Source of the DNA: Ridgeia piscesae
Taxonomy: Eukaryota > Annelida > Polychaeta > Sabellida > Siboglinidae
Assembly (NCBI GenBank): GCA_025642075.2
Contig: JAODUO010000890.1
Location: 215,001 to 279,000 of the forward strand
DNA length: 64,000 nucleotides
Reading direction: 5' to 3'
The notes under the pieces were generated by a model, which was given only the letters and a program-made list of their open reading frames with translations, had not been told where the DNA came from and searched no databases. Each line of letters begins with the position of its first letter. Position 1 is the stretch's first letter. A program made the translations under genes and the position numbers. Shown here piece by piece: positions 30,401 through 44,879 of this stretch.

Positions 30401-32003
30401 TGTTAGCGTCTACTTGAACTCCGCTGTTCTCAGAGGACTGTCTAGGGTTTATTTGGTTTATATGTGGCATGGGTTGGTGATCTTTAAAGTACTTGCAGCT
30501 GTGCAGGTAATGTGTTTGTTTCACATGTAATGCATGACGCATGTAATTTAACACAGATATATTGAAATTATTAAAAGGTATGGTTTAAAAAAATCAGTTT
30601 CTTCATTTTTCAGTGGCTGAGTTTATCCAAAACAAAACTGTAGAGTTACAATCCTTAAAACGTTGTTTTCAACGTCGCTTAATGTGTAAGTTCTAAGTGG
30701 AAATGTGTCTCCATATAGTTTAGAGTTGTCGCTAAATGAATTCCATACTTTGTTGTAAATCTCAGGCATTCATCCACAGTTTCTTCTGTACCAGTTGATA
30801 AATACATCATTCTGTGTGTTCCTAAAAATGTTCTATTTTGCAAATACTTGTCAGCAGGTTTCTGTTTACAGTTGGAGGTGCACACAATAGATGTCTATAT
30901 AGTGCTCAATACTTTATTTTTAAACATTTTGTTGAACAATGTAGCAGTGTTTTGGTGTTATTGAAGTCTAAACTGTGACCCTCTGTGAGTCCATTTGCAA
31001 CAATGTAGCACTGTTGTTTTAGTGTTGCAAAAGTGTAATTGTTGACATCTTCTGGACATCTGCTCTGGTTTATTAGACACAGTACAACACTCCTTATCTG
31101 TGAATGTATTCCCAGGGTTCCATCATTTGCACTGACTACATTATACATCGGCGTATTTCTCAGGTGTAATGCCCACGGCGTCAAAATGTTACACCTGTCC
31201 TGCGCCTCATTTTGTTTTTACCAGATTTCCAGCTGTTCACTCCGTCAGTCCCCTGGCAGACCATCCGTCTAATATGACATGTTGTCACCAGGTCATTGTT
31301 TGCCTAAATTCTGGTGCCATTGCTTCTTCACTTACGCCACCCCACAACACAGGCAGGTGATGTTATTTATTACCCTGGCTGCACACCTTACATACATAAA
31401 GAGGTGTCAGGGCACACATAGACTTCACGCCTTTTTAATGTTCAGCACCCCCAGGGTTTCAGATGGGCAGTCGCAGCGGGGTATAACCCCTGCCACTGTC
31501 AGCCTGCTTTACACGGGGCGATTACATGAAATTTGTCTGTAATGTTTGCAGGGTTTCAGTATCCACATCCCGTTTAATTTACCCCCGTGTCTCCTTCGAC
31601 ACCTAGCCAATGAAAGGGGCGGATGTGTTGCATGTATTGCCTGAAGGCGGGATTTCCGCCATCAAGACGCTGAGCTTGTTAGATTGTCTGTATCGATAGA
31701 TCAGCTTGTTTCCTCCGCCGTCTGTGAAATCTGTCTACAGGCGTCTGTGAGTATTGTTCACATCCTGTCCGTTTGTTTTGTTCTAGACTCTGTGATCTTA
31801 CAAACAACTAGCACTGATTGCTGTTATCGGTAACCCCATCTGTGAGGTCACTTCTTGGGTTATCAACCATATGTCAGCTGATCCCAAGAAAGAAACCACA
31901 TGCCGGTGGTATACAATGGTGTTCGCTAACAAGATCTCTCCGTGCAAAAAATGGAAAAGTAAATGCACCCCACAATGAGACCCCCAATGACCAAAGCACA
32001 TAT

Positions 32004-32005
<2 letters not shown>
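27434..32005. other. Long gene-free stretch
   Basis: AT-rich, CG-poor DNA. Short open frames on either strand show no domains or paired splice sites. An 18-bp-scale tandem repeat lies at 28967-29021 (listed separately). Around 30170-30200 the minus strand has AGCTTAGTGGTTCAGAGG, an A-box-like word with no B box. Confidence 0.5.
28967..29021. repeat. 17-bp tandem repeat x3
   Basis: TATAGAGTATACCAGAA three times with one A/G change. Confidence 0.9.
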
Positions 32006-32066
<61 letters not shown>

Positions 32067-32083
32067 TATATATGTATATATGT

Positions 32084-32147
<64 letters not shown>
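32006..32147. repeat. (TA)n with GTATACA interruptions
   Basis: About 140 bp of TA, with ATGTATATATTATATATGT near the middle. The flanks are inverted copies of one minisatellite unit (see 32160-32330). Confidence 0.95.
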
Positions 32148-32150
<3 letters not shown>

Positions 32151-32159
32151 GGATTCATC

Positions 32160-32330
32160 AGGTGCATTTGTAGGTCTCGTGGGGTGCATTTGGAGGTTTC
32201 ATGGGATACATTTGGAAGTCTCATGGAGTGCATTTCGAGGCTTCATGTGGTGCATTTTAAGGTCTCATGGGGTGCATTTTGTGGTCTCATGGGGTGCATT
32301 TTTAGGTCTCATGGGGTGCAGTTGAGGTGC
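32160..32330. repeat. Minisatellite, about 24-bp unit x7
   Basis: Units are based on GGGGTGCATTT, a short variable link and GGTCTCAT. One unit in the reverse orientation (AATGCACCCCACAATGAGAC) sits at 31962-31981, on the other side of the TA tract. Confidence 0.9.
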
Positions 32331-32484
32331 TAACTGGATTTCTTTGGGCAGCAGCATTTGCTGAAGAAAATATGCATCCCCTAAATGTGTCTTGCTACAG
32401 GCACAGATAGTGTTGGAGATGGTAAAGGGATGATCACCTCCCCCAATGGATACAGCTAGTGGCTCCTCAAATGGTAGTAGCTTT

Positions 32485-32540
32485 CAAATTAAATCAAAAT
32501 ACCTTTATTTGTCCCTCATGGGGAAATAATTATCTTGTGA
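32485..32540 (-). mobile_element. Retroelement 3' end, minus orientation
   Basis: On minus it reads CCCCATGAGGGACAAATAAA then GGTATTTTGATTTAATTTG. The pairing of a GGGACAAATAAAG word with a TTTGATTT tail is a frequent 3' end of non-LTR elements in aquatic animals. No coding part was recognised in 32541-32900. Confidence 0.4.
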
Positions 32541-33290
32541 GTTTGAGAGATAAACATTAATAAAATATGATGTACAGTAAAACAAGTTCTAAGAATGATG
32601 CATGATTAAAAATACAATAGATAAAACAATTGTTAGGAATATAATTTACATATTGCAGCAAAAATAAATAAAACAAATAAAATAAATAACAAATAAATGC
32701 TGCACGCTGGCCAGAGCCACTTCGCATTTGTGAAACAAATCTGCCCCACCAAAGAAAATTCCTGGATATGACTCTCACTGGCTAGTGGCCTGACGTACCA
32801 CAGCAAACTGACTCGAACAATGAGTAGGGTGTGACTTATATCCAGTGTCCGTTGTATGGCTGATGCAGCATGAATCGTCCACAAGCGTCATCTTATGTAA
32901 GCTACACAAGTCATTGTGTTTCTGTCAGTCTGCTACATGATTGTACATGAGATGACATTGTCATATTTCATTTAGCAGCTCTCAGTTACAGTACTTACTA
33001 CATGTGCTAGGGACATTGTACATCTGTCATTTGTGGCACAGTGACAGTTTTGCAGGCAGCTTGTGTTTTCATTTCTGTTTTTGCAGCTGCCCCCAGGTCA
33101 AAATGGATGTACGCTGTATATAGATTGACTCATCTGTATTGACTGACACTGCAGTGTCTATCTCTCACTCAAACCTCTCACACAGGCAATGACAGTGATC
33201 CCGCTCAAATCAGTAAATTCCACATCCATCGTTTCTGGTCATTTTCTCATTATATCTGGTCCAGTGGTCATACACTGTATCACCAGCAGA
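32541..33290. other. No recognised gene
   Basis: It contains an AAATAAATAAAAC-rich patch at 32650-32700 and otherwise ordinary AT-rich sequence. Confidence 0.45.
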
Positions 33291-33706
33291 CTTAGCCAAC
33301 AGATGTATTGACAACAGACATTTCGGCAACAGATTTTTACGCAATTTGCTATAGATATTTTATAAGATATGTTTTGCCAAAGGACATTTAGCCAATGAAT
33401 GTTTATCCAATGGATATATTAGCCGATGGATATGTAGTCAACAGATATTTAGCCAGTGGATATCTTGCCAACATATATTTTACCAATGTTTTAGTTATCT
33501 AGCAGATATTTAACCAAAAACCATTTATCCATTGGATATTTTAGCCAATGTGTAATTAGCCAACATATATTTAGCCAGTGGATATTTGGCAGTGGACATT
33601 TAAGCAAGGGACACTTTAGTCGAACAGACATTTTACCAACAAACATGTAGCATTTGTCAGTTAACCAACAAATGTTTAGCCAATGCATATCTAAGCCAGC
33701 ACAAAT
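33291..33706. repeat. Degenerate minisatellite, TTTAGCCAACAGATA-type unit
   Basis: More than 20 diverged copies of about 15-17 bp: AGCCAACAGAT, AGCCAATGAATGTTT, AGCCAGTGGATATTT, ACCAACAAACATGTAGC and others. The GCCAA/ACCAA core and a following ATATTTA link are retained. Confidence 0.9.
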
Positions 33707-35372
33707 TGCTTAATTTTTCATTTCACCAATAGCCAACTTCAATATAATGCGAACAAATTGTTTTGTTTATGTGAAAAAATTGTTTTTTTAGCAAACTGTG
33801 AGAACGTGTTAGGGGTAAATTTCACTTTTCTTAAAGTAGTACCGTTATACTCAACAGGACAAACTATGACACCATCATCAAGACATTTCAGATAGATAAA
33901 CAAAACCACCGTCATCACAACAACAATCGTAAGTAACTAAAGATCAACACCACTTGATTCAGATCATACTAAGGTCTGTGCTAACAACATTACCACCACT
34001 GAAACAAATAACAAAAGATCATAATCATATCACACTAATCTCACAGCGTCAGCTTCAGTTGAACATAAGCCCATAATCACACATCATCCTTGTCGTCACC
34101 AATCAGACACCGTAATGATTTACATTCTAATTTACCCTGCTTCCTTATTGCACTCAGAGCGTATAATTACCCTGGCCAACTAACCATCGACCTGCATCTG
34201 AACTGCTTGACTCTAGAAATCTGCAGCGAGCTTGTCGTGTGTAACAAAGCCTTCATAATTAACTTGACACCTGGAGTAATTTCCTTCCCTCAGCTTAGTT
34301 CAGTATTTCCTATCAATCTAAGCCGAACTGGAGAAATCAGATGGTAAGCCCTGGCCAGAAATTGATTATTTAGAGACCAGAAAAATAAACAAATGCACCA
34401 TTGCTTGCCTCCATTTTCTTTAGTTATTAAAATTAGATTTTGGTTTTATTTAAAAAACAGTTTCTTGTTTTGTCAGTTTTATTTTGATGCCAAATTTGTC
34501 TGAGAAATGTTGTATTTTGGTAACTAAAAGTAATTATTCTAGGTACATATTACCCTACAGACTTATATACTGGCATGTTTTTCATAAATTAGTATACATT
34601 TAAAAGGCCACGCAGTTTCATAGTTAATGAAAGATCCACCAAATAAATTACTGCTCCAGCGTGTCGCTACATTTTCACCTGGTGAAAGTATATTATAATT
34701 GTAACTATTTGCGTTTTGATAGAAAAAAGAATGCAGAATATTTGTATGTACCAGTAATGTGACATCGGCACATCTAAGAGGCAAACAGTTCTCAATAAAG
34801 TGTTCCATACGGTGATCACTTGAGCTACTTTGATGTCACGGGCAGCTTTTGTACATTCTTTCTGCGAACCATACAGAGAGCAGTCGTATTTGACCTCCAG
34901 GGCAGCCATCAATTTCACATGTTTGTTCAAATGCTAATTTACCCCTCTTTGCCCCACAGCAACCATCTTTGTTGTGCTGCGCCCTGCTGGAAATTGACAA
35001 GATCCCCTGCTGAGTCGACCCCTTTAATCAGTGATGTATGGGTTTTTGAAACATGCCCCATTATTTTAAACCAATCACTGCTACACATTTATTACACTGT
35101 GACTTTGTCACTGATCTTGTAGTTCAGCTGACAAGGTGGCCAGTTTCTAATGGTACAAGTCGGTTTCATTGTGACTGGGCTTGATTAACTTTTAAATGTC
35201 AACCATTTAATTGTCATGTTTAGTCGATCTATCGCTTACTTTCCAAATGGTGTTTGCCATCTTTTCTCTTGAAAATGTCCTCAGCTTTGAAGTTAGAAAT
35301 TCGCCAATTAACTCTGAAGTTTCTATGTTCTTTCCAGAAAAATATGTTCTCAGTGTTCATATAACACAACAT
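33707..35372. other. No recognised gene
   Basis: AT-rich spacer. Open frames of 80-100 codons at 34090-34347, 34563-34930 and 34820-35122 overlap on both strands and show no domain or splice structure. Confidence 0.45.
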
Positions 35373-36283
<911 letters not shown>

Positions 36284-36485
36284 AAAAAAAAAAAAAAAAA
36301 CCAGACAGAGGAGAGAGGAGAGAGAGGGAGAGGGAGAGGGAGAGAGAGAGAGGAGAGGGAGAGGGAGAGGAGAGGGAGAGAGAGAGAAGAGAGAGAGAGG
36401 GGAGAGAATAGAGGGAGAGAGAGAAGAGAGAGTGGGGGAGAGAGAGAGAGAGAGAGAAGAGAGAAGAGAGAGAGAATGGGGAGAG

Positions 36486-36516
<31 letters not shown>

Positions 36517-36795
36517 GGGGGAGAGAGAGAGAGAAGAGAGAGAGAAGAGAGAGAGAGTGGGGAGAGAGAGAGAGAGAAGAGAGAGAGAGGGGGAGAGAGA
36601 GGGAGAGAGGGAGAGAGAGAAGAGAGAGAGTGTGGAGAGAGAGAGAGTGTGGAGAGAGAGAGAGAGAGAAGAGAGAAGAGAGAGGGAGAGAGAGAGAGAG
36701 AGAGAAGAGACAGACGAGACAGACGAGACAGACGAGACAGACGAGACAGACGAGACAGACGAGACAGACGAGACAGACAAGACAAGACGAGACAG
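36284..36795. repeat. A-run, (GA)n block and (GACAGACGA)n block
   Basis: It follows the CA array directly: 18 A at about 36283-36300, about 410 bp of GA-rich sequence with GGGGA and TGTGG breaks, then about eight 9-bp GACAGACGA units to 36785 and GACA repeats. Confidence 0.95.
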
Positions 36796-37837
36796 ACAGA
36801 CAGACCCAGAGAGAGAATTATTATCTGTAGGATTATAAAATTGTTACATGTATATGGAATTATATCGCACTGACATTTTTGAGAAGATTAAGAAAACGTA
36901 CTAATAACACAATATATTAGCAAATGTTTTAAACTTAAAATGATGTTCAGAATTCACACTGACCTGAAAATGGAGGCGATATGGCAGGAAACACTAAATG
37001 TAGACACCACTGGGAGACATACGCCACCACCCGCCCAATTTCATGGACCCCCACAGTTTATTACAGAAATGTAAAATTTAATAGTTTTACTGAACTGTAA
37101 TTATGCAATGTAGTAAAGCCATTTGTGTGTGTGACATAGAACCACCCACTGTGTCATCATAAAATACACCTGACACACACTCCGATACACCCCACTGTCA
37201 CAACGCATTTCTTTACCACCCCATTATAGCACAATTAAATAAAAGACATACTGTATCAAAGTGTCGGCACAAGAATCTATATGGGGTGAGGCACTCAACA
37301 AAACAGGATATCCCGCGCTTTGTCGATGCGTAACACCCTATCTGTGTCAGCGGATATGAGGGCGTGCAGAGGGTGTTTAAGAACCAGCCCATTACGTGTC
37401 GCGCTCCGCTGCACAATCCTTGAAGACGGTTCATTCATGTGGCTTGTGGCCCGCGACACACGCTTGCGCCAGAAAAAGTTGCCTGGTAGATCTTATCAAA
37501 GCCCGAGTGTTTAAATCACGGTGGTTGACTCCAGTTAACCCCAGTGATATACTTCAAAGAGAAATTATTCATCAAAGCGTGGATCTCAATAAGTATTCAC
37601 TTTTGATTGAAATCGGGTTACCGAGCACCTGGGTGTTATCTCAGGTAGCTTGTGTCAGGTGGGATGACCCGCAGTTGATAATCAGCTATGGAGAAATGAC
37701 TTAAATGAAAGAGTAAAGGCGAGATCTCGGCGATAAATTGAGCTTCGGATGCAGAAAAAAGGTGGGGAGGGATGTAGGTGACATTTGAGATTGCATATTT
37801 TTTGTCTCTGTGTGCATGTTGCATGCAAGCGACATGT
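36796..37837. other. No recognised gene; CG-rich patch inside
   Basis: At about 37200-37530 CG dinucleotides are clearly more frequent than in the rest of the right part. The frame at 37320-37514 shows no domain. This may be a small unmethylated regulatory island. Confidence 0.35.
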
Positions 37838-37986
37838 GCACACACATAGAGATACACACAAATACATACTGACACGAACATACAGATGCACACTCACACA
37901 TACACACACATTATAGATACATACACACATATGTGAACACCATACATGTATGCATCCACAAAAATACACACATACACGCACGCACG

Positions 37987-38017
<31 letters not shown>

Positions 38018-38085
38018 ACACATTATAGATACATACACACATATGTGAACACCATACATGTATGCATCCACAAAAATACACACAT

Positions 38086-38132
<47 letters not shown>

Positions 38133-38205
38133 TGCATGCACGCACGCACACACACACACACACACACACACGCACGCACACACACACACGCAGTCACACA
38201 CACAA
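37838..38205. repeat. AC microsatellite with a 112-bp internal duplication
   Basis: TTATAGATACATACACAC, then ATATGTGAACACCATACATG and TATGCATCCAC, occurs at 37911 and again at 38023, each followed by AC repeats. Confidence 0.95.
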
Positions 38206-41059
38206 ACAGGTGATTTGTTTTTAGGAGGGGGTTAATGTTTGGTGGTTTGTTAGTAGAAACAAACAATAAAGACCATTTACCTGGTCAGTCACACATGCAC
38301 AGACTGCCTTGTGACATAGACCAGGTGACATTTGACACGAGAAATTATGTCACTTGCTGGTCTACACACTTTATAATGTAGTCATTATTTCTTATATGTT
38401 GTTCCTGTGAAATAATGAAGGTTTATCTGAGTTGTTTTGTATTTTGTTTCTTGTCTGGGACAGGTCTGCCATGTTCAATGACTACCCAACATCTGTCAGC
38501 CTGCTTGAACATTTCATATTAAATGTTTCAGCAATCTAAAATAGTTAATGCTCCCTCTTGCTGTCACCTCTGAATTGTGTAATTAAATAAGTAGCTATAA
38601 CGGGACTAGTTTTCCAGCCAAACTTAACAAGTAGCTTATGATAACTGGAAAAAATGTAGCTATAACAGGAAGTAGCTAAAATGGACCTAGACCATCTTTT
38701 TGAGAGCTACCTTCCTGAGATATTTTACCGAATTCTATTTTTTATTATTTTCAAGCAGCTAGGATCCACAAGCAGCTGACGAACTTTTACTAATTTTATT
38801 TTAAATGTAATTTTAATTTGCAATATAATGTATGTACGCCACATACTGGTACTTATCTGTCAAAACAAATAAACGCATTCCTATTTAGCTTCATATTCCA
38901 CTGTGAGAATGACTTCTTTCCATAGCTTTATGCCGAGATCTGTCCATGCATAATTTGGACGGGTAAAACCCATTGTGGGTGGGCAGAAATATTACTGGAT
39001 GCGTGGTGGATGGGTAAAAAATTAAGCAGCTATAAAAGGTTTTCAAAATTCATAGATATTGTCAGTGATGCCTTGAAATATGGGTGTAAATATGTGTTTT
39101 TAACTTATTTTAGGAAATGAAACATATTTCAACTAGCATATATGTATGTACATCAGCTAAAATTCACTGTCCACTAAAAAAAATGTGTGATTGGCAAACA
39201 TTTATTCTGCATAAAGCCTTTGTTCTTTATGATATTCATACTACCTTTTTCTTCATCAATACTACTATGTCTCCACCAGTCTTTCTGTTTCATTCAGTGC
39301 TTTGTCTATTTGCCATTTAAATTTGAGATGAATATTTTATTAAGTTTGTGATAGGAAACTAATTTAATAGAATTCAATATATTGTTTACCTCGTAATGCT
39401 ACATAGGTAGTCAGCACTTTCTCACCTCAACAAACACAGTGTTATTGTAGTTGGATGTTTACAGGGGCCCAGTCAGATTCCACTGCTGATATAAATGCAC
39501 ATTATTAGCCTAAGGGCGTCACACTTCAAATATCAGGTTTCATTTACCAAATCAAGCTGCCAACGCTGCATACATTTCATGGTGACTTGATAAATGTTTG
39601 CATTCCATCCTCAAGGTAAACTCACAACATTAAACATTTAAATAAAAAATAAAAAAATAACAAGTATTATTTATATAAATCTTGTTAAACTGGGTCATAG
39701 TAATATGTGAACTGTTTTTTGCAATGCAAAATATTGTTCTAATTGTTTTCAGTAAATGTAATCTTCTGTACAGCTAATACTAATTGTAACACTTCTACAA
39801 TGTTTATATCCTTGACAAATAAAGCTCAGAGGTGCAACATACAGAACCGTTTGGCAACTGATAAACAGATATAGGCAAAAATCATCTTTGGAACATGTCA
39901 ACCCTCCAAAAATTTATGGTGGAAAAGCAATTACAAACAAATATGTTTTTCGTTTCATTATGAAAAATGGCTACAGTTTCAGAAGATTTAATTGTTATAC
40001 AGATATGCATGTTTGCCAATTTTGAGCTTAGATTTAAGAACAAAAAGTTGTTTGGAAACATATGATCAAAGGGTCCTAATATAGAGATATCAGTTATATA
40101 GTAGTCATAGAAATATCCAAGTTACCACTTTTACCCTGTTATCACCTGTGCCGAGTTGTGGAGTGTGGAACACACAACCAGGTATAGATAAGGAAGCCAC
40201 TGTCGAGATGCTGAACACAAAGCAGACAGATAATATTAGCTTTGGGTGGTCCTCGCCCTCTGTTTGTCATCACAACATGTAATTACAGGCCAGTGTTCAG
40301 TAAACTTACAATGTTATTGTATCGAGTGTCTCAGATTTGAAGAAACGGCGAAAGCGTCTTTGATAAGATCTGTCTTGGAGCTGATTCTCCCTTGAGCAGT
40401 TTACTCACTCATCTGCCTGTTGTGACGTCTTTTGTGTGAGGACGCCATCAAACCTCTGGTCTGATATGTAATACCTGCTCTATACGTGAAGTACAAAGCA
40501 TTTATTGGCCGTGTTAATCTAATTCTACAGGCACTGCCACTGAAATTCCCAAAAGTGAAATGTTATCTGTTGTCAAGCAGTTACCTTGTCACTGTGTGTC
40601 ACCAACTCGCCAAGTCGGATCCAACTTTTGGTGTCACTCCAGCATGATCTTGTTCATTCTCATCTATTGGCGTGATGTCATCTGATCTGACACAGTTGTA
40701 ATGTCAAGCTCATTTCTTTTTTTAATGTTGTCAAACCACCTTGATTTGGGATGAGCTGTGTTCCTATGTCCCCCAGTAATACCCAGCAAATGTGGTGAAT
40801 TTATTCCCTAAGACATGGTCTGTGTAAAGTCGGATTTGGTCGAGGATAGATCCATTGAGTGTGGTTGGATAATTACACGTGTGTATTTATTATTGAGTTG
40901 TTAATCAGTAGGGTGCAGACTGATAAGTATTAGTTATATGAGGAATAATATGGCATTTTGTCTGAGCTATTTTACATTTGTGAGATTGTTCTTTGAAGTT
41001 TGAATAAAGAAACATAATGACACTCGCATGCATGCATATGTATGCATAGGATTTTGCAT
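38206..41059. other. Long gene-free stretch
   Basis: AT-rich and CG-poor. It contains one member of an inverted repeat pair (38919-39045). The frame at 39117-39320 is featureless. AACAAATAAAGC words at about 39810-39830 may mark another retroelement end. Confidence 0.45.
38919..39045 (+). repeat. Interspersed repeat, inverted partner at 49450-49563
   Basis: CATAGCTTTATGC, AAAACCCATTGTGG, AGAAATAT and GGATGGGTAAAAAA blocks occur in the same order on the minus strand at 49.5 kb. The body is rich in GGATGGGTA words. Confidence 0.8.
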
Positions 41060-41272
41060 ACACCACACACATCGCACACACCACACACATCGCACACACC
41101 ATACACCACACAGCACACACACACACACCGCACACACACCACACACACACATCACACACACCACACATACACCACACACACCACACACACACCACACACA
41201 CCACACACACCGCACACAACACACACACCACACACAGTCACGCCACACACACACCACACACATTGCACACAC

Positions 41273-41350
<78 letters not shown>

Positions 41351-41508
41351 TACCGCACACACCGCACACACACCACACACACCACACACCACACACCACA
41401 CACCACACACACACACACAACACACACACCACACACATCACACACACCACACACACTGCACACAACGCACACACCGCACACACACTGCACACACACACAT
41501 CACACACT

Positions 41509-41557
<49 letters not shown>

Positions 41558-41711
41558 ACACACTCACCACATACACCACACACACACACACACACCACAC
41601 ACACACACACCATACACACACACACACACAACATACACACCACACACCCACACCACACATACACCAAACACACCACACATACCACACACACACCGCACAC
41701 ATACACACACA

Positions 41712-41762
<51 letters not shown>

Positions 41763-42340
41763 ACACACACCACACACACACACACACACCACACACACAC
41801 CACACACACACACATATACCACACACACACATCACACACCACACACACACCACACACATACACACACATATACACATGCACACACCACACACACACACCA
41901 TACATCACACGCCACACACACCACACACCACACACACACACCATACATCACACACACACCACACACACACACCACGCACATACCACACACACACCACACA
42001 TCACACACACCACACACAGACTGCACATACACCACACACATCACACACACCGCACACAACACACACACTGCACACACACATCACACACTCACACACACAC
42101 CACACACATCGCACACACATTATACACACCGCACACACACACACACCACACACACATACACACCACACAACACACACACACACACTGCACACACACATCA
42201 CACACACTCACATACACATACACACCACACACACACACCACACACACCACACACACACCACACACACACACACACCAACACACACACAACATACACACCA
42301 CACATACACCAAACACACCACACATACCGTACACACACCG

Positions 42341-42382
<42 letters not shown>

Positions 42383-42604
42383 ACACACACACCACACACA
42401 TACCACACACACACACCACACACATATACACACACACGCACCACACACACACCATACATCACACGCCACACACACCACACACACCACACACAGAACACAC
42501 ACACACCATACGTCACACACACACATGACACACACACCACACACACACCATACATCACACACACACCACACACACACCGCACACGCACGCACGCACTCAC
42601 TCAC
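41060..42604. repeat. 1.5-kb CACACC satellite with higher-order repeats
   Basis: CACA with frequent CC, ATAC, GC and TG substitutions. Longer blocks recur: ACACCAAACACACCACAC at 41661 and 42306 (offset 645), TACATCACACGCCACACAC at 41901 and 42455 (offset 554). The 400-530-codon Thr/His frames are artefacts. Confidence 0.97.
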
Positions 42605-43550
42605 AAAATAAATCTCATATCCCGGTTGTAATTTACTATAATTTAGCAACATTAGTTTATTCACCTTTGTGACAAATAAAGCTACATATTTCTCTAGAAA
42701 TCATCTCACGCTTTATTACTACAGTATAAATATTCACAGATCTGGTGTGTATGAGTGGGTTTCTCCCAGGCGATTCTCCTCCCCCGTGGCGTTTTTCATC
42801 TCTGGGTGGCCTGCTTATATTACCACACAATTTATCCAAACCTAGGCTGAATTATACAATAATTATATCAGTCAAACAGTCTAGTCTGGATGTAGTTAAT
42901 CCAAGCCTCCTGATAGATATAGATGACCGTGCCAGCAGCAAATGCTCTCAGTTGAAAACAAAACGTCTCTGGTCGATGATTAATTGGACACTGTCTTAAT
43001 TACGCAGCCTGTGTAATTAATGAACTGTCAGCGGCTTCCAAAGGGTTCCCACCTTTTCTAAACACTCAGGAATTTGACATAATCCTCCTGTGCGGATGTG
43101 TGTGGTTATGACAGACCTGGAGATAAATGTCCTGGTCAGTCCTGCGGCTGTGTGAATCATTCCTGGTGGTGCAGGGCAATTTATAACTGGTACCAGGGTG
43201 GGAACAGACTGGTCAGATAAGGGGAGACAATTCATTTGTCACCCTGTCCAGCTGTTGGTCATGCTGTTGATAGGGATGGGGAAGGTGTGTGGTGTGGGTG
43301 TGGTGGAGAGAGAGGTGAACCAAAATTGTTACTGGGATCTTTGCTGAAATTCTCCCACAGGTTTTCTGTTAAATTGGTTTGTTGTGTTGTCGTCTAGAAA
43401 TATCAATGCTTTTCTGTGCGTCTGGGTGATCTACTGCACAGTTTTGAAATTGATATAGTCTGATTACAGTGCTTCTGTATTTTAGCAGGGGAGGGAGAGA
43501 ATGAGTACTTGACTGTAGATTGGTACATAGTTGTGTACACATACGTTTCA
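42605..43550. other. No recognised gene
   Basis: Ordinary sequence. TTCACCTTTGTGACAAATAAAGC at about 42661 (plus) resembles a retroelement 3' end. Short frames on both strands have no support. Confidence 0.4.
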
Positions 43551-43920
43551 GGAGGGAGCGGAGAGAAAGAGGAAAGAGAGAAAGAGAGAGAGAGAGGGGG
43601 GAGAGAGAGGGGGAGAGAGAGGGGGAGGGAGAGGGAGAGAGAGAGAAAGAGAGGGAGGGAGGGAGACAGAGGGAAGAGAGAGAGGGCCAGAGAGGGAAAG
43701 AGGGAGAGACAGAGGAGGAAGAGAGAGACATAGAGAGAGGGAGAGGGGGGGATGGAGAGAGAGAGAGAGAGGGAGAGAGAGGGAGAGACAGTGAGAGAGA
43801 AGAGAGAGAGAGAGAGAGAACGAGAGAGAGAGAGAGAGAGAGAGAGGAGGAGAGGGAGAGAGAGGAGAGAGAGGGAGAGAGAGAGTTGGGGAGAGAAAGA
43901 GAGAGAGAGATAGTGGAAAG

Positions 43921-44006
<86 letters not shown>

Positions 44007-44116
44007 GAAAGATATAGAGGGAGAGAGAGAGGGAGAGTAGTGAGAGAGAGAGGAGAGAGTGAGAGAGAGAGAAAGGAGAGAGAAAGGAGAGAGATGGAGA
44101 GAGAGGAGAAGAAGAT

Positions 44117-44196
<80 letters not shown>

Positions 44197-44213
44197 AGAG
44201 AGAGTGAGGAGAC
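43551..44213. repeat. (GA)n/(GGGA)n array with an embedded TA run
   Basis: 660 bp of purine-rich plus strand, broken by about 34 bp of TA at 43923-43957. The last 90 bp are nearly pure GA. Confidence 0.97.
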
Positions 44214-44879
44214 TACAGCCGTTTGCTTCACTGCATCACACCATCGACCATCATGACAATTCATTTCTCACAGCAAGATAAACAGACCCACCCACTAAAT
44301 TGTGAGGCTTGCCGTAATGACCATACTCTCAACATGTGGATAACATTTATCATAGCTTCACTTTTTCAACACCACATGCGATAAATTGTCTGCTTTATTT
44401 ATTATCCAAATTCTCTCCGGGTGAAGGCAAGAAACTGAGCATTGGGTCGATCGGTGCAGAAACCTAACTTGCAAACTCCTTCTGATTGATTAGCGGTGAT
44501 TTATTTTAATAAATTTACACCATAGTAATATACACTGTATGTAGGTAAGGAAATGTTACATTTTTCAGCCTCATAGAATAATTACATAAATAATTTGTAA
44601 GGCTTTGGTAAATCTGCTAACATATTTACTTGCATTTCTGTTACATTTTAGTGTTTAGAAATGAAATATCTTTTAAACATTATGTAAAAATTAGTTAGTT
44701 TTGTGTGTTTTTCTCAGTACTTGAAAACATGATTCAGTCAGTATTTTTATGAAGGTGGTGATTTATGATGATGAGGTGGTTGAAATTTTAGTTGTTTGCT
44801 GTAGTGTTGAATATTTTTCATTACATTTTTGCTGGACAACTGTGAGAAATGTTGATAATTTTAATTTCACCACAAACAC

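Noticed and set aside
37682..38266. 194-codon Cys/Val-rich minus frame
   Set aside because: Lies over the AC microsatellite; the ends have no features.
41028..42631. Open frames of more than 500 codons rich in Thr and His
   Set aside because: They are translations of the CACACC satellite. A dinucleotide-like repeat stays open in every frame, and there is no start context or non-repeat part.
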